The notes under the pieces are model-generated. The model did no database searches, had not been told where the DNA came from, and saw nothing but the letters and a program-made list of their open reading frames with translations. A stretch of DNA of 33,809 bases from Chloroflexota bacterium (lineage in GTDB: Bacteria; Chloroflexota; Dehalococcoidia; UBA2979). Shown in pieces: positions 8,004 to 15,810 of the stretch (position 1 is its first letter; each line of letters starts with the position of its first letter). The stretch spans positions 1 to 33,809 of the forward strand of contig VXMU01000136.1 in the NCBI GenBank assembly GCA_009840945.1, given 5' to 3'. A program made the translations under genes and the position numbers.

Positions 8004-8843
8004 CTACTCCAGCGTGAGCGGGGTGTCCTCGCGGTTCGCCCACTCGCCCATCGAGCCGTCGTAGTTGCGGGTGCGCTCATTGCCGAGCATGCGCAGGACG
8101 AAGGCCGCGAACGCGGCCCGGATGCCGCCCTGTCAGTAGGTGACGGTCGCGGCCTCCGGGTCGATCCCCGCGCCCTCGATCAGCGCCCGGATCTCGTCGA
8201 GGGGCCGGAAGCGGCGCGAGGGCGGACCCTGCATGAGCCGCAGCCATTCGAGGTGCTTCGCGCCGGGCACGTGGCCGGCACGGTCGTTGCCGCGGTCGTT
8301 GGAGCCGTCCCACTCGCCATCGGAGCGCGTGTCCCAGATCTGCGGCGCGTCGGGCGCGTCCGGCCCCGCCTCGACGATCGCGAGCAGCTCGTCCACGGTG
8401 CAGTGCGCGCCGCGGTCGACGCGCGCCTCGAACGTTGCGGCCTCGGGCCGTGCGGGCGCGGAGGTCAGCGGGCGGCCTTCGTCCAGCCAGGCGTTGAGCC
8501 CGCCGTCGACGACGCGCACGTCGCGGTGGCCGAAGTGCTCGAACACCCACCACACCCGCGCGGCGTGCAGCGAGGCGTTGTCGTCGTAGATCACGACGGG
8601 GGTGTCGTTGGAGATGCCCAGCCGGCCCGCCAGCGACTCGAACTCCGGCGCGGTCATGACCAGCCGCGTCTGCTCGCGGCCCTTGAGGTACGGGTGCGGC
8701 AGCCCCACCGCGCCCGGGATGTGGGCGCGCCGGTACGCGACCGCCTCACCGGCGTCGATGAGCGCGAACTCCGAACCGACGCCATCGAGGTGGTCGGCCA
8801 GCCAATCCGTGGTCGTGAGCAACTCGGACTGAGCGGTCGTCAT
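8004..8843 (-). CDS. Two-domain rhodanese sulfurtransferase, candidate selenoprotein (in-frame TGA at the catalytic Cys)
   Basis: The N-terminal rhodanese domain (about 10-130) is of the inactive type, with VVIYDDNASLHAAR where a catalytic loop would be. The C-terminal domain (about 145-279) runs through DTRSDGEWDG, GHVPGAKHLEW and ATVTY, then an in-frame TGA (8135-8133), then QGGIRAAFAAFVLRMLG, RNYDGSMGEW and a TAG at 8004. Homologous thiosulfate sulfurtransferases have the catalytic Cys right after VTY, so TGA occupies exactly the active-site codon (residue 237 of 279). The 42 residues after it keep family features, so this is not a random stop. Either TGA is decoded as selenocysteine, or a TGC has mutated to TGA. 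The ATG is preceded by GGGGAGG. TGA is a normal stop elsewhere in the window. No selenocysteine machinery is visible here. Confidence 0.75.
8094..8132 (-). promoter_or_regulatory. SECIS-like hairpin just after the in-frame TGA
   Basis: Immediately 3' of the TGA the mRNA can form a long hairpin. The lower stem CAGGGCG/CGTCCTG has 7 pairs including one G-U. An asymmetric internal loop follows (6 nt versus 1), then an upper stem GGGCCGC/GCGGCCT of 7 pairs including one G-U, and a four-base apical loop GTTC. The loop starts 20 nt after TGA and begins with G, within the published bacterial SECIS pattern (small apical loop with an early G, about 16-37 nt from UGA). GC-rich coding DNA folds easily, so this alone is only moderate evidence. 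Confidence 0.5.
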
Positions 8844-8882
8844 GGTCGCCTCCCCATCGCGCCGTGCTCCGCGTCGGGGGCG

Positions 8883-8903
8883 ATCATACGCGCACCGGTG
8901 CGC
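8883..8903 (-). promoter_or_regulatory. Candidate sulfurtransferase promoter with a palindromic operator
   Basis: On the minus strand, TATGAT (8883-8888) is a 5/6 match to a -10 hexamer, 39 bp upstream of the sulfurtransferase ATG. Just upstream of it, inside the spacer to a poor -35 (CCGACG), lies a perfect 14-bp palindrome, GCGCACCGGTGCGC (8890-8903). This position suits a dimeric repressor that blocks polymerase. The regulator is unknown. The divergent gene at 8984 could share the site. Confidence 0.5.
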
Positions 8904-8983
8904 AGCGTCGGGCCGCCTGCGCGGTGCGTCGAGTTGGAACGCCGCGCCGCGCGGTAGCATGGCGACGCTTGAGGAGGCGACCC

Positions 8984-9819
8984 GTGCGCATCGGCATCTC
9001 GCTCCCCGTGCGGGAGCTCCACAACGACATGGCGGCCGCGACTTCGCGCGGACCGCCGACGACCTCGGCTTCACGCACCTGCGCGTCCCGGAGCTGCTGA
9101 TCCGCCTCGGCAGCGGCGAGCTGCACGAGTCGCTCACGCTGCTGAGCTGGGTCGCCGCGCACACCACGAGCATCGAGCTCGTCCCCTCGGTCATCATCCT
9201 GCCCGCCCGCCAGACCGTGATGGTGGCGAAGCAGGCCGCGACCATCGATGTGCTCAGCGGCGGCCGGCTCCGCCTCGGCGTCGGCGTCGGCGGGAACGCC
9301 GAGGAGTACACGGCGCTCGGCCAGGACTTCCACACGCGCGGGCGCCGCTGCGAGGAGCAGCTCGAGCTGCTGCGGCTGCTGTGGACGCGGGAGTCCGTGG
9401 ACTTCGAGGGCCGCTGGGACCGCGTCGAGGGCGCGGGCATCAGTCCGCTGCCGGTGCAGCGCCCCATCCCTGTCTGGATCGGGCCGGGGGGCGGCGCGCC
9501 GCTCGCCGACCGCATGGCCCGGCGCATCGGCCGGCTCGCCGACGGCTGGTTCGCAATCGTCCCGCGCGAGCACGTCGCCCCGACGCAGGAAGTCATCGCG
9601 CGCCATGCCGAGGAGGCAGACCGCGACCCGTCATCGATCGGCGTCGAAGGCGCCGTGCCCGTGGCCGGCCGGGAGCCCTCGGAGTGGCTTGCAGATGTCG
9701 GCGCGTGGGAGTCGGCGGGCGCGACGCACCTCTGTCTGCGCACGCTGGGCGCGGACCTCGACGCGTCTGGGCACCTCGCCGCCATGCGCGCGGCGCGCGA
9801 GGTGCTGGACTCGCGGTAG
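8984..9819 (+). CDS. Luciferase-like (LLM-class, probably F420-dependent) oxidoreductase with an apparent 1-nt frameshift
   Basis: A TIM-barrel flavin/F420 oxidoreductase of the bacterial luciferase superfamily. The N-terminus MRIGISLPVREL starts at GTG 8984, 6 bp after a perfect GAGGAGG. After about 18 codons the frame must change near 9035-9038. Downstream, the other frame continues with RDFARTADDLGFTHLRVPE, the LSGGRLRLGVGVGG motif typical of the family, PVWIGPGGG and the C-terminal ATHLCLR. One missing base (GCCCGCGAC read as GCCGCGAC) would restore a protein of about 278 residues with the normal order. An automatic caller would instead start at ATG 8959 in the second frame and give a wrong N-terminus. 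It may be a sequencing error or a recent mutation. The substrate is unknown. Confidence 0.8.
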
Positions 9820-9831
9820 GTCTGGGTCTGG

Positions 9832-10249
9832 CCCCCTCTCCCGCGCCGCGGGAGAGGGTTGGGTGAGGGTCCGGGCAGGTTCCTCGACGCCTCCGCGCCT
9901 CGTGTTGGGTCAGGCGAGGCCGGACCCGCTCACCCTCGCCCTCTCCCCCGCAGACGGGGGCGAGGGGATCGGAAGTCCGGCTCCCTCTCCCTCTGGGAGC
10001 GGGCGGGCTCCTCGATGCCTCTGCGCCACATGTTGGGCCAGGCGAGGCCGGACCCCCTCACCCTAGCCCTCTCCCCCTCAGACGGGGGCGAGGCGATCGG
10101 AAGTCCGGCTCCCTCTCCCTCTCTGGGAGCGGGCGGGGTGAGGGTCCGGGCGGGCTCCTCGATGCCTCCGCGCCACATGCTGCGTCAGGCGAGGCCGGAC
10201 CCCCTCACCCTCACCCTCTCCCCCGCAGACGGGGGCGAGGGGATCAGAC
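9832..10249 (+). repeat. Dispersed GC-rich repeat, tandem cluster of three copies (forward)
   Basis: Three head-to-tail units fill the whole gap between two convergent genes. The marker CAGGCGAGGCCGGAC occurs at 9911, 10039 and 10186, giving periods of 128 and 147 bp; the longer one keeps a GGTGAGGGTCCGGGC module missing from the middle unit. Each unit ends in the hairpin core CTCCCCCG (or CTCCCCCT), loop CAGA or similar, CGGGGG, then GATCRGA. The first unit begins with a perfect 11-bp hairpin (arms 9834-9844 and 9848-9858) that could also act as a transcription barrier after the oxidoreductase. No gene is credible here. Confidence 0.85.
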
Positions 10250-11520
10250 TACGGGCCGCGGCCAGCGAAGATGGCCGGTGGGAACGCGGGCTCGACGTCG
10301 TCGGGGATGCCTTCGCGGATCGCACGCTCCACGGTCTCGGCGGCAACGTCGATCTCGGCCTGCGTGTTGAAGGCGTGCAGTGAGAGCCGGACGCTGTTGA
10401 ACTCCGCGACCGAGCGGCACACGACCTTCGCCTCCGCCTGCAGGAACGCGTTCACGTCGGCTGCCGGCAGGTCGTCTACGACGAAGCAGAAGAGCCCCGT
10501 CCGCGTCGAGTCGTGGCGAGGGCTCACCACGCTCACACCCTCGATGCGCCCGAAGCGCTGCTCCGCGTAGCGGTTGAGGTCGCGCGCCCGCGCGAGCACC
10601 GCCTCGGGGCCGGAGTCGAGGAACCACTCGGCGGCCTCGAGCGTGCCGGCGATGAGCGGCGTCGAGGTGGTCGTGAGCTCGTACTTCGTGATGCGGTCGC
10701 GCTCGGGCTCGAAGTTGCCCTCGAAGTCGTACGAGGCCGCCGAGCGGCCCGCCACCTTCATCGGCGCGACGAGCGGGATGAGGTCCTCGCGCACGTAGAG
10801 CGCGCCGAGGCCGTCCGGGCCGCACAGCCACTTGTGCGAAGGGATCGCGTAGAAGTCGACGTTCGTCTCGCGCACGTCGATGGGGATGTGGCCCGCTGTC
10901 TGCGCGCCGTCGACGACCACGTAGCCGCCTCGGCGGTGCGTCTCCTCGACGAGCGCCTTGAGCGGGAGCAGCTGGCCGGTCGAGTAGGAGATCTCGGAGA
11001 CGATGACGAGCTTGATGTTGCCGCTCGCCGCGTCCATCGAGGAGACGAACGACTCCATCGCCTGACCGGGCGAGTCCTGCGCGTCGATGGGGACGATGGC
11101 CACCTCGCAGCCGGTGCGCTCGCGCAGGTAGTAGGCGGGGACGATGCCGGAGCCGTGCTCGACATCGGTGGTGACGATGCTGTCCGCCGAGGTCACCTCG
11201 AGGCCGTTGGTGATGATGTTGATGCCCTCGGTGGTGTTGCCGGTGATGGCGATCTCGTCCGGCGAGGCGCCGCCGACGAGGCGGCCCATGGTCTCGCGGT
11301 ACTGCGCGGCCACCTCGAAGCGGTCGTCGAGCGCGTAGCGCGTGGTGGAGCCGTGCATGAGCTCGAGGTCGAGGCGCTCCTGGACGGCCGCGTGGGTGGC
11401 GCGGCGCTTGGGGCCGGAGAAGCCGGAGTTCATGTAGGCGTACTGGGTGAGCGCGGGCGTGTCGTCACGCCACGCCTGCCAGCGCTCGTTGCCCATGCCG
11501 TCGCCGCTGTCCTGCGTCAT
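10249..11520 (-). CDS. Class V (cysteine desulfurase/isopenicillin-N epimerase-like) PLP-dependent aminotransferase
   Basis: Fold-type I PLP enzyme of 423 residues. The N-terminus has YMNSGFSGP (29-37), the substrate-end signature of the family. GNTTEGIN (94-101) binds phosphate, EHGSGIVP (121-128) stacks on the cofactor, VVDGAQTAGHIPID (202-215) supplies Asp204 for the pyridine nitrogen, and SHKWLCGPDG (228-237) contains the Schiff-base Lys230. The closest named relatives are isopenicillin-N epimerase and group II cysteine desulfurases, but no SufU/SufE partner or desulfurase Cys loop is evident, so the substrate stays open. The ATG is preceded by a very strong GGAGGAGGGAAG. It is divergent from mgtE (104 bp), and its stop touches the repeat cluster. 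Confidence 0.9.
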   Translation of the reverse strand: MTQDSGDGMGNERWQAWRDDTPALTQYAYMNSGFSGPKRRATHAAVQERLDLELMHGSTTRYALDDRFEVAAQYRETMGRLVGGASPDEIAITGNTTEGINIITNGLEVTSADSIVTTDVEHGSGIVPAYYLRERTGCEVAIVPIDAQDSPGQAMESFVSSMDAASGNIKLVIVSEISYSTGQLLPLKALVEETHRRGGYVVVDGAQTAGHIPIDVRETNVDFYAIPSHKWLCGPDGLGALYVREDLIPLVAPMKVAGRSAASYDFEGNFEPERDRITKYELTTTSTPLIAGTLEAAEWFLDSGPEAVLARARDLNRYAEQRFGRIEGVSVVSPRHDSTRTGLFCFVVDDLPAADVNAFLQAEAKVVCRSVAEFNSVRLSLHAFNTQAEIDVAAETVERAIREGIPDDVEPAFPPAIFAGRGP

Positions 11521-11624
11521 GCGCTTCCCTCCTCCGGGCTGCCGTGCGAGTCTACCGCGCACCCTCGATTCAATCCCGCGTGCGCGGCGGCCACCGTCCC
11601 CGGCCCGCGGGCGGAGCACGACCC

Positions 11625-13040
11625 ATGAGCAACGGCACACCCGACACGCCGACGCTGGACCCGGAAGGCGGCGCGCCCGTCGCGATCTCGCTGGACGAGG
11701 TCTCGGAGATCGCCAGCGAGGTCCGCGACCTCATCGAGGCGGGCGAGGAGCACTCCGCGTGGGAGCGCATCCGCCTACTGCACCCGGCGGACATCGGGAT
11801 CATCGTCGCCGGCCTGCCGAGCACGAGCCGCGACGCGATGCTGCGCGTGATGACGCCGGAGACCGTGGCGTGGATGCTGCGCCAGATGAACCCCGTCGAG
11901 GCGGGGCGCGTCGGCGCCCGCCTCGGCTCCCGCGTGCTGACGCCGGTGCTCCAGCAACTCCGCCCGCAGCAGGCGCTCGACACGCTGCTGCGGCTGCCGA
12001 CCCGGACGGCGCGCGAACTCACCGCGATCCTCCCGAGACACGTCGAGGAGACGCCGCAACTCGAGCACGAGCCGGACACGGCCGGCTCGCTCATGGCAGG
12101 CCGGTTCCCGGCGGTGGCGCTCGACGACGGCGCCGAGGCGGCTCGGGCGAGCCTGCGCGCGCTCGACGAGGACCGGCGACGCTTCACGCACGTCTTCGTG
12201 GTGGACGGGGAGCGCCTCGCCGGCCAGATCGCGATGGTCGACCTCGCGCTCGCCGAGCCGGATGCGACGGTCGTGCAGCTCGCCACGCCCGTCATCGCGA
12301 CCGTGACCGTCGAGACGCCCGCCGAGGAGTGCTCACGGCTCCAGCGCCACTACAACCTCACGCAGCTCCCCGTGGTGGACGACGAACAGCGCCTCGTCGG
12401 CGTGGTCGCGGCCGAGTCGCTGCTGAGCGCGACGGTCGAGCAGGACACGCAGCAGATGCTGCGCGTGGCGAGCGTGAGCGGCGAGGCCGTCGGTGGCCCG
12501 CTCGCGGCGTCGATCCGGACGCGGCTGCCGTGGCTCACCGTGAACCTCGGCACGACGTTCCTCGCGGCGGCGACGATCGCACTGTTCGAGTCCACGCTCA
12601 CGCAGGTGGTCGTGCTCGCCGCCTTCCTGCCGGTCGTGGCCGGGCAGGGCGGCATCGGAGGGACACAGACGCTCACGCTGATCGTCAGGTCCATCGCGCT
12701 GGGCGAACTCGTCGGCGTGCGGGCGCGGCAGCTCCTGGTGCGCGAGGCGGTGCTGGGGCTCGTGCACGGCATCTGGCTCGGTGTGCTCGTCGCCGTGATC
12801 GCGGTCGCGTGGCAAGGGAACCCGGGGTTGGGGCTCGTGCTCGGGATTGCGATGCTGGGCAACATGGTCATCGCCGGGACGGTCGGCGCCGCCGTGCCAC
12901 TCGCGCTGCGGCGCATCGGCGTCGACCCCGCGGTAGCCTCGGCCGTGATCGTCACGACCGCCACGGACGTGTTGGGGTTCCGGCTCTACCTCGCCCGCGC
13001 CCGCGCGGTCTTCTACCTCCGCGGTTCGCGCGCGTGGTAA
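11625..13040 (+). CDS. mgtE: Magnesium transporter MgtE
   Basis: Magnesium-gated Mg2+ channel of 471 residues in the inner membrane. The domains are an N-terminal superhelical MgtE_N (about 45-150), a CBS pair (about 155-212 and 218-275) that senses cytosolic Mg2+, a connecting helix, and five membrane segments (about 305-465). The signature AGQGGIGGTQ with an Arg seven residues on (339-355) corresponds to the first pore helix of the family. TTATDVLGF (444-452) carries the conserved Asp448 of the selectivity site. The start ATG has only a weak GGAG 10 bp upstream, but the N-terminal domain begins as expected. No magnesium riboswitch is visible in the 104-bp upstream gap. Confidence 0.94.
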   Translation: MSNGTPDTPTLDPEGGAPVAISLDEVSEIASEVRDLIEAGEEHSAWERIRLLHPADIGIIVAGLPSTSRDAMLRVMTPETVAWMLRQMNPVEAGRVGARLGSRVLTPVLQQLRPQQALDTLLRLPTRTARELTAILPRHVEETPQLEHEPDTAGSLMAGRFPAVALDDGAEAARASLRALDEDRRRFTHVFVVDGERLAGQIAMVDLALAEPDATVVQLATPVIATVTVETPAEECSRLQRHYNLTQLPVVDDEQRLVGVVAAESLLSATVEQDTQQMLRVASVSGEAVGGPLAASIRTRLPWLTVNLGTTFLAAATIALFESTLTQVVVLAAFLPVVAGQGGIGGTQTLTLIVRSIALGELVGVRARQLLVREAVLGLVHGIWLGVLVAVIAVAWQGNPGLGLVLGIAMLGNMVIAGTVGAAVPLALRRIGVDPAVASAVIVTTATDVLGFRLYLARARAVFYLRGSRAW

Positions 13041-13049
13041 CCACGCCGG

Positions 13050-13074
13050 GCCGGGCGGGGGCGCCGCGCCCGGC
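13050..13074. terminator. Hairpin between convergent mgtE and arylsulfotransferase-like genes
   Basis: A perfect 8-bp inverted repeat, GCCGGGCG / CGCCCGGC, with a 9-nt loop sits in the 52-bp gap between two convergent stops. It could terminate from both sides. Neither flank has a T-tract, so its strength is uncertain. Confidence 0.45.
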
Positions 13075-13092
13075 AGCGCCCAGGGGTCCGGC

Positions 13093-14289
13093 TTACCGCT
13101 GCGAACCCACGTTCTCGGGGCGGTCGTACGGGGTGTACGAGCCCTCGTACGGGTCCTCGCCGCCGTCGAGCTTCGCCGTCTCCGCTGCCCACCTCGACGG
13201 GTCGAGGTCGCGCCCGGCCAGCTCCGGGCCGTCGGCGGCGTAGCGGTGGGCGCGGAACATCGAGGGCGTCTTGCCGAAGCGGCCGGCGGGCATGAAGCCC
13301 GTGACGTACTCCCAGACCGTCTCGCCCTCGGGCGTCACCTCGAAGATGCGGCCCGTGGCGCCCTCGGTGATGAGGGTGTTGCCGTTGGGCTGGCGGTCGG
13401 CGGCGCTGGTCATGAAGCTGATGAACGCCAGCAGCACCTCCGCCTGGTACTGCCAGACGATCTCCTCGGTCTCGGGGTCCACCTCGAGGATGCGCGAGTG
13501 CCCGGGGCCGCCGCGGCGGTGCGAGCCGTTGTCGAAGAGCAGCACGTTGCCGCTCTCCAGCATCGTGAAGTGGTGCTGGTGCGAGGTGACGCCGGGCCCC
13601 CAGCGCCACTCGATGTCCCCGCTGTCGGGGTTGACGATCATCACGGTGTCGGTCTGGCGCATGCTCACCAGCCAGCGGCCGTCTGGCGCGACGGAAACCG
13701 AGTTAGCGTGCGTCCACTCGCGACGCCGCTCGAGCGGGCAGAGCACGTCGAGCCGATAGTCGAAGTGCTCCCAGGACTTCCACTCGCGCACCGTCTCGCC
13801 GTCGGGCGAGATCTCGCGCACGAGGTCGCCGACCATCGCGTCGGGGTCGTTCGCGCCCTGGAAGCCGCCGCGCACCTGGCGGCGGATCTCGTCGGGCAGC
13901 AGCTCGAAGTGCAGGATCACGGTGTTGCCGTTGTCGAGGCGCACGAAGTCGTGGTGCTGCTGGTCGTTGCGGTACTCCCAGACGGTGTTGCCGTCCCAGT
14001 CCTGCTCGATCAGCGCGTGCGCGTGACCGCCGATGACCCCCACGGGGCTCACGTCGGCGGCCTCCATGAAGTGCACGGGGTTCACCGTGTGGAAGAGCAC
14101 GTTGCCGCCCGGCAGGAGCTTCGCATACTGCACGCCCTCGTCGTGCACCCAGCGGTGGACGACGCGGCCCTCGAGGTCGAGCAGCGTGGCGTGGTAGCCC
14201 TCGACGTTCGAGAACAGCGTGTAGCCGTCGTGCGACTGATCGGGGTCGCGGTAGACGAGTCCGGACGGTCGGTTACGCGTCCATGCCAT
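13093..14289 (-). CDS. Arylsulfotransferase (ASST)-like beta-propeller protein
   Basis: The 398-residue protein is built from repeated propeller blades with recurrent motifs such as LDLEGRVVHRW, DWDGNTVWEY, SPDGETVREW, DPETEEIVWQY and TPEGETVWEY. These alternate with PGGNVLFH, DNGNTVIL, ESGNVLLFD and PNGNTLIT. This alternation is characteristic of the ASST family, whose enzymes transfer sulfate between phenols using a catalytic His. Histidines in HAHAL, QQHHDF, THANSV and HQHHF are candidates. No signal peptide is seen, unlike periplasmic ASST, so the location is probably cytosolic and the activity unproven. The ATG has GGGAGGG upstream. It lies 69 bp after nuoN on the same strand and may be read from the same transcript. 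Confidence 0.82.
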   Translation of the reverse strand: MAWTRNRPSGLVYRDPDQSHDGYTLFSNVEGYHATLLDLEGRVVHRWVHDEGVQYAKLLPGGNVLFHTVNPVHFMEAADVSPVGVIGGHAHALIEQDWDGNTVWEYRNDQQHHDFVRLDNGNTVILHFELLPDEIRRQVRGGFQGANDPDAMVGDLVREISPDGETVREWKSWEHFDYRLDVLCPLERRREWTHANSVSVAPDGRWLVSMRQTDTVMIVNPDSGDIEWRWGPGVTSHQHHFTMLESGNVLLFDNGSHRRGGPGHSRILEVDPETEEIVWQYQAEVLLAFISFMTSAADRQPNGNTLITEGATGRIFEVTPEGETVWEYVTGFMPAGRFGKTPSMFRAHRYAADGPELAGRDLDPSRWAAETAKLDGGEDPYEGSYTPYDRPENVGSQR

Positions 14290-14358
14290 CGGTGTCCCTC
14301 CCGACTATGGGTGCGTGAGTGGTGTGCCGCTGGGCCGTGGTCACGGGCGGCAGGGCGC

Positions 14359-15810
14359 CTACCCGAAGAGCATCGCCGAGGCGCCGTCGGCGGCCTCGAA
14401 GATGGGCGTCGCCCACAGGCCGACGAGGAAGATGCCGAGGAACAACACCCCCGTCGTGAGGTAGGCGATGGGCGAGAGCCGCCAGCGCGAATCGCCGTCG
14501 GCGGGCTCGGCCACGTACATCTGGCGGATGACCTTCAGGTAGTAGTAGAGCGAGACGGTGCTCATGATGACCGCGACGGTGGCCAGCCAGAGGAAGCCCT
14601 CCTCGGCGGCCGCCTGGAACAGCACGAACTTCGTCACGAAGCCGGCCAGCAGCGGCATCCCGCTCAGCGAGAACAACGCCGTGGTGATCACGAGCGCGAG
14701 GTAGGGCTGCGTCTCCGCCAGGCCCCGGAAGTCCTCGATCTCCTCGGAGCCGGTGCGGTTGTAGAACGCGATCACCGCGATGAACACCGCGAGGTTCGTG
14801 ATCAGGTAGCCGGCGAGGTGCAGCAGCAGCGCCGAGCCCGAGGCGTCCGACACCGTCGTGATGGCCATCAGCATGAAGCCGACCTGGCCGATCGAGGAGT
14901 AGGCGAGCAGCCGCTTGATGTTCGACTGCTGGATGGCGATGAGGTTGCCGACGACCATCGTGGCGACGGCGAGCGAGGCGAGCATCCACTGCCAGTCCGC
15001 CTTCGCAGCGTCGAGCGCGATGCCGAAGAGCGCGAGCATCAGCGCGAAGGTCGCCGCCTTCGAGGTCGCCGAGATGTAGGCGGTGATGGGCAGCGGCGCG
15101 CCCTCGTAGGCATCGGGCGTCCACATGTGGAACGGGACCGCCGAGGCCTTGAAGCCGAGGCCGCCGACGAGGAACGCGAGGCCGAGCAGGAAGGCCGGCG
15201 TGCCGACCACGCCGTCCTCGAGCGCAGCGGCGATGCCGTCGTACGTGGTGGCGCCGGTGGTGCCGTAGATGATGCTCAGCCCGTAGAGCAGCATCGCCGA
15301 GGCGACGCCGCCGAGCAGGACGTACTTCAGCCCCGCCTCACCGGACCGCGTGTCGGTCTTGGCGAGCGAGACGCCGACGTAGAGCGAGAACGAGAGCAGC
15401 TCGATGGAGATGTACGCGGTGAGGAGCTCGCGCGCGGCGGCCATGTAGATGGCGCCGATCGTGGAAGCGAGCAGCAGGGCGTAGAACTCGCCCTGGTGCG
15501 TGATGTTGCGGTTCACGAACTCGTACGAGCCGAGCACGATCGCGATCAGCGTCGCGATGAACAGGATGCGGAAGAACGTCGTGTAGTCGTCGACGGCGAT
15601 GAGCTGCGCGAAGTCCGTCGGGTCGCGGTCGAGGAAGAGCAGGCTGGCCACACCGGCGATGAGCGCGCCGAGGACCGTGATGGCCGGCAGCAGGTTGCGC
15701 GAGATGCGCAGGTCTTCGCGGAACGCGTCGAGCATCAGGACGGCAGCAGCAGCCCCGACGAGGATGAACTCCGGGAGCAGCAGCCCGTACTCGAAGTTCA
15801 GCTCGCTCAC
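14359..15810 (-). CDS. nuoN: Complex I subunit N (antiporter-like)
   Basis: Membrane-arm subunit of the proton-pumping quinone oxidoreductase, 483 residues with about 14 hydrophobic helices. The antiporter-type charges are present: Glu137 in SIELLSFSLY, Lys221 in GFKASAVPFHMW, and Lys251 in TSKAATF. The TPDAYEGAP loop is typical of NuoN. GTG start, overlapping the nuoM stop by 4 bp (GTGA), so translational coupling is likely. It is the last nuo gene in the cluster. Confidence 0.97.
   Translation of the reverse strand: MSELNFEYGLLLPEFILVGAAAAVLMLDAFREDLRISRNLLPAITVLGALIAGVASLLFLDRDPTDFAQLIAVDDYTTFFRILFIATLIAIVLGSYEFVNRNITHQGEFYALLLASTIGAIYMAAARELLTAYISIELLSFSLYVGVSLAKTDTRSGEAGLKYVLLGGVASAMLLYGLSIIYGTTGATTYDGIAAALEDGVVGTPAFLLGLAFLVGGLGFKASAVPFHMWTPDAYEGAPLPITAYISATSKAATFALMLALFGIALDAAKADWQWMLASLAVATMVVGNLIAIQQSNIKRLLAYSSIGQVGFMLMAITTVSDASGSALLLHLAGYLITNLAVFIAVIAFYNRTGSEEIEDFRGLAETQPYLALVITTALFSLSGMPLLAGFVTKFVLFQAAAEEGFLWLATVAVIMSTVSLYYYLKVIRQMYVAEPADGDSRWRLSPIAYLTTGVLFLGIFLVGLWATPIFEAADGASAMLFG

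Noticed and set aside
8004-8135. Simple pseudogene by nonsense mutation as the default reading of the sulfurtransferase
   Set aside because: Possible, but the stop falls on the one codon where selenocysteine would be expected, the frame downstream is intact, and a SECIS-like hairpin follows. It was kept as the main alternative rather than the call.
9832-10249. CRISPR array
   Set aside because: Units are 128-147 bp with degenerate internal modules and no short identical repeats separated by unique spacers; no cas genes are present.
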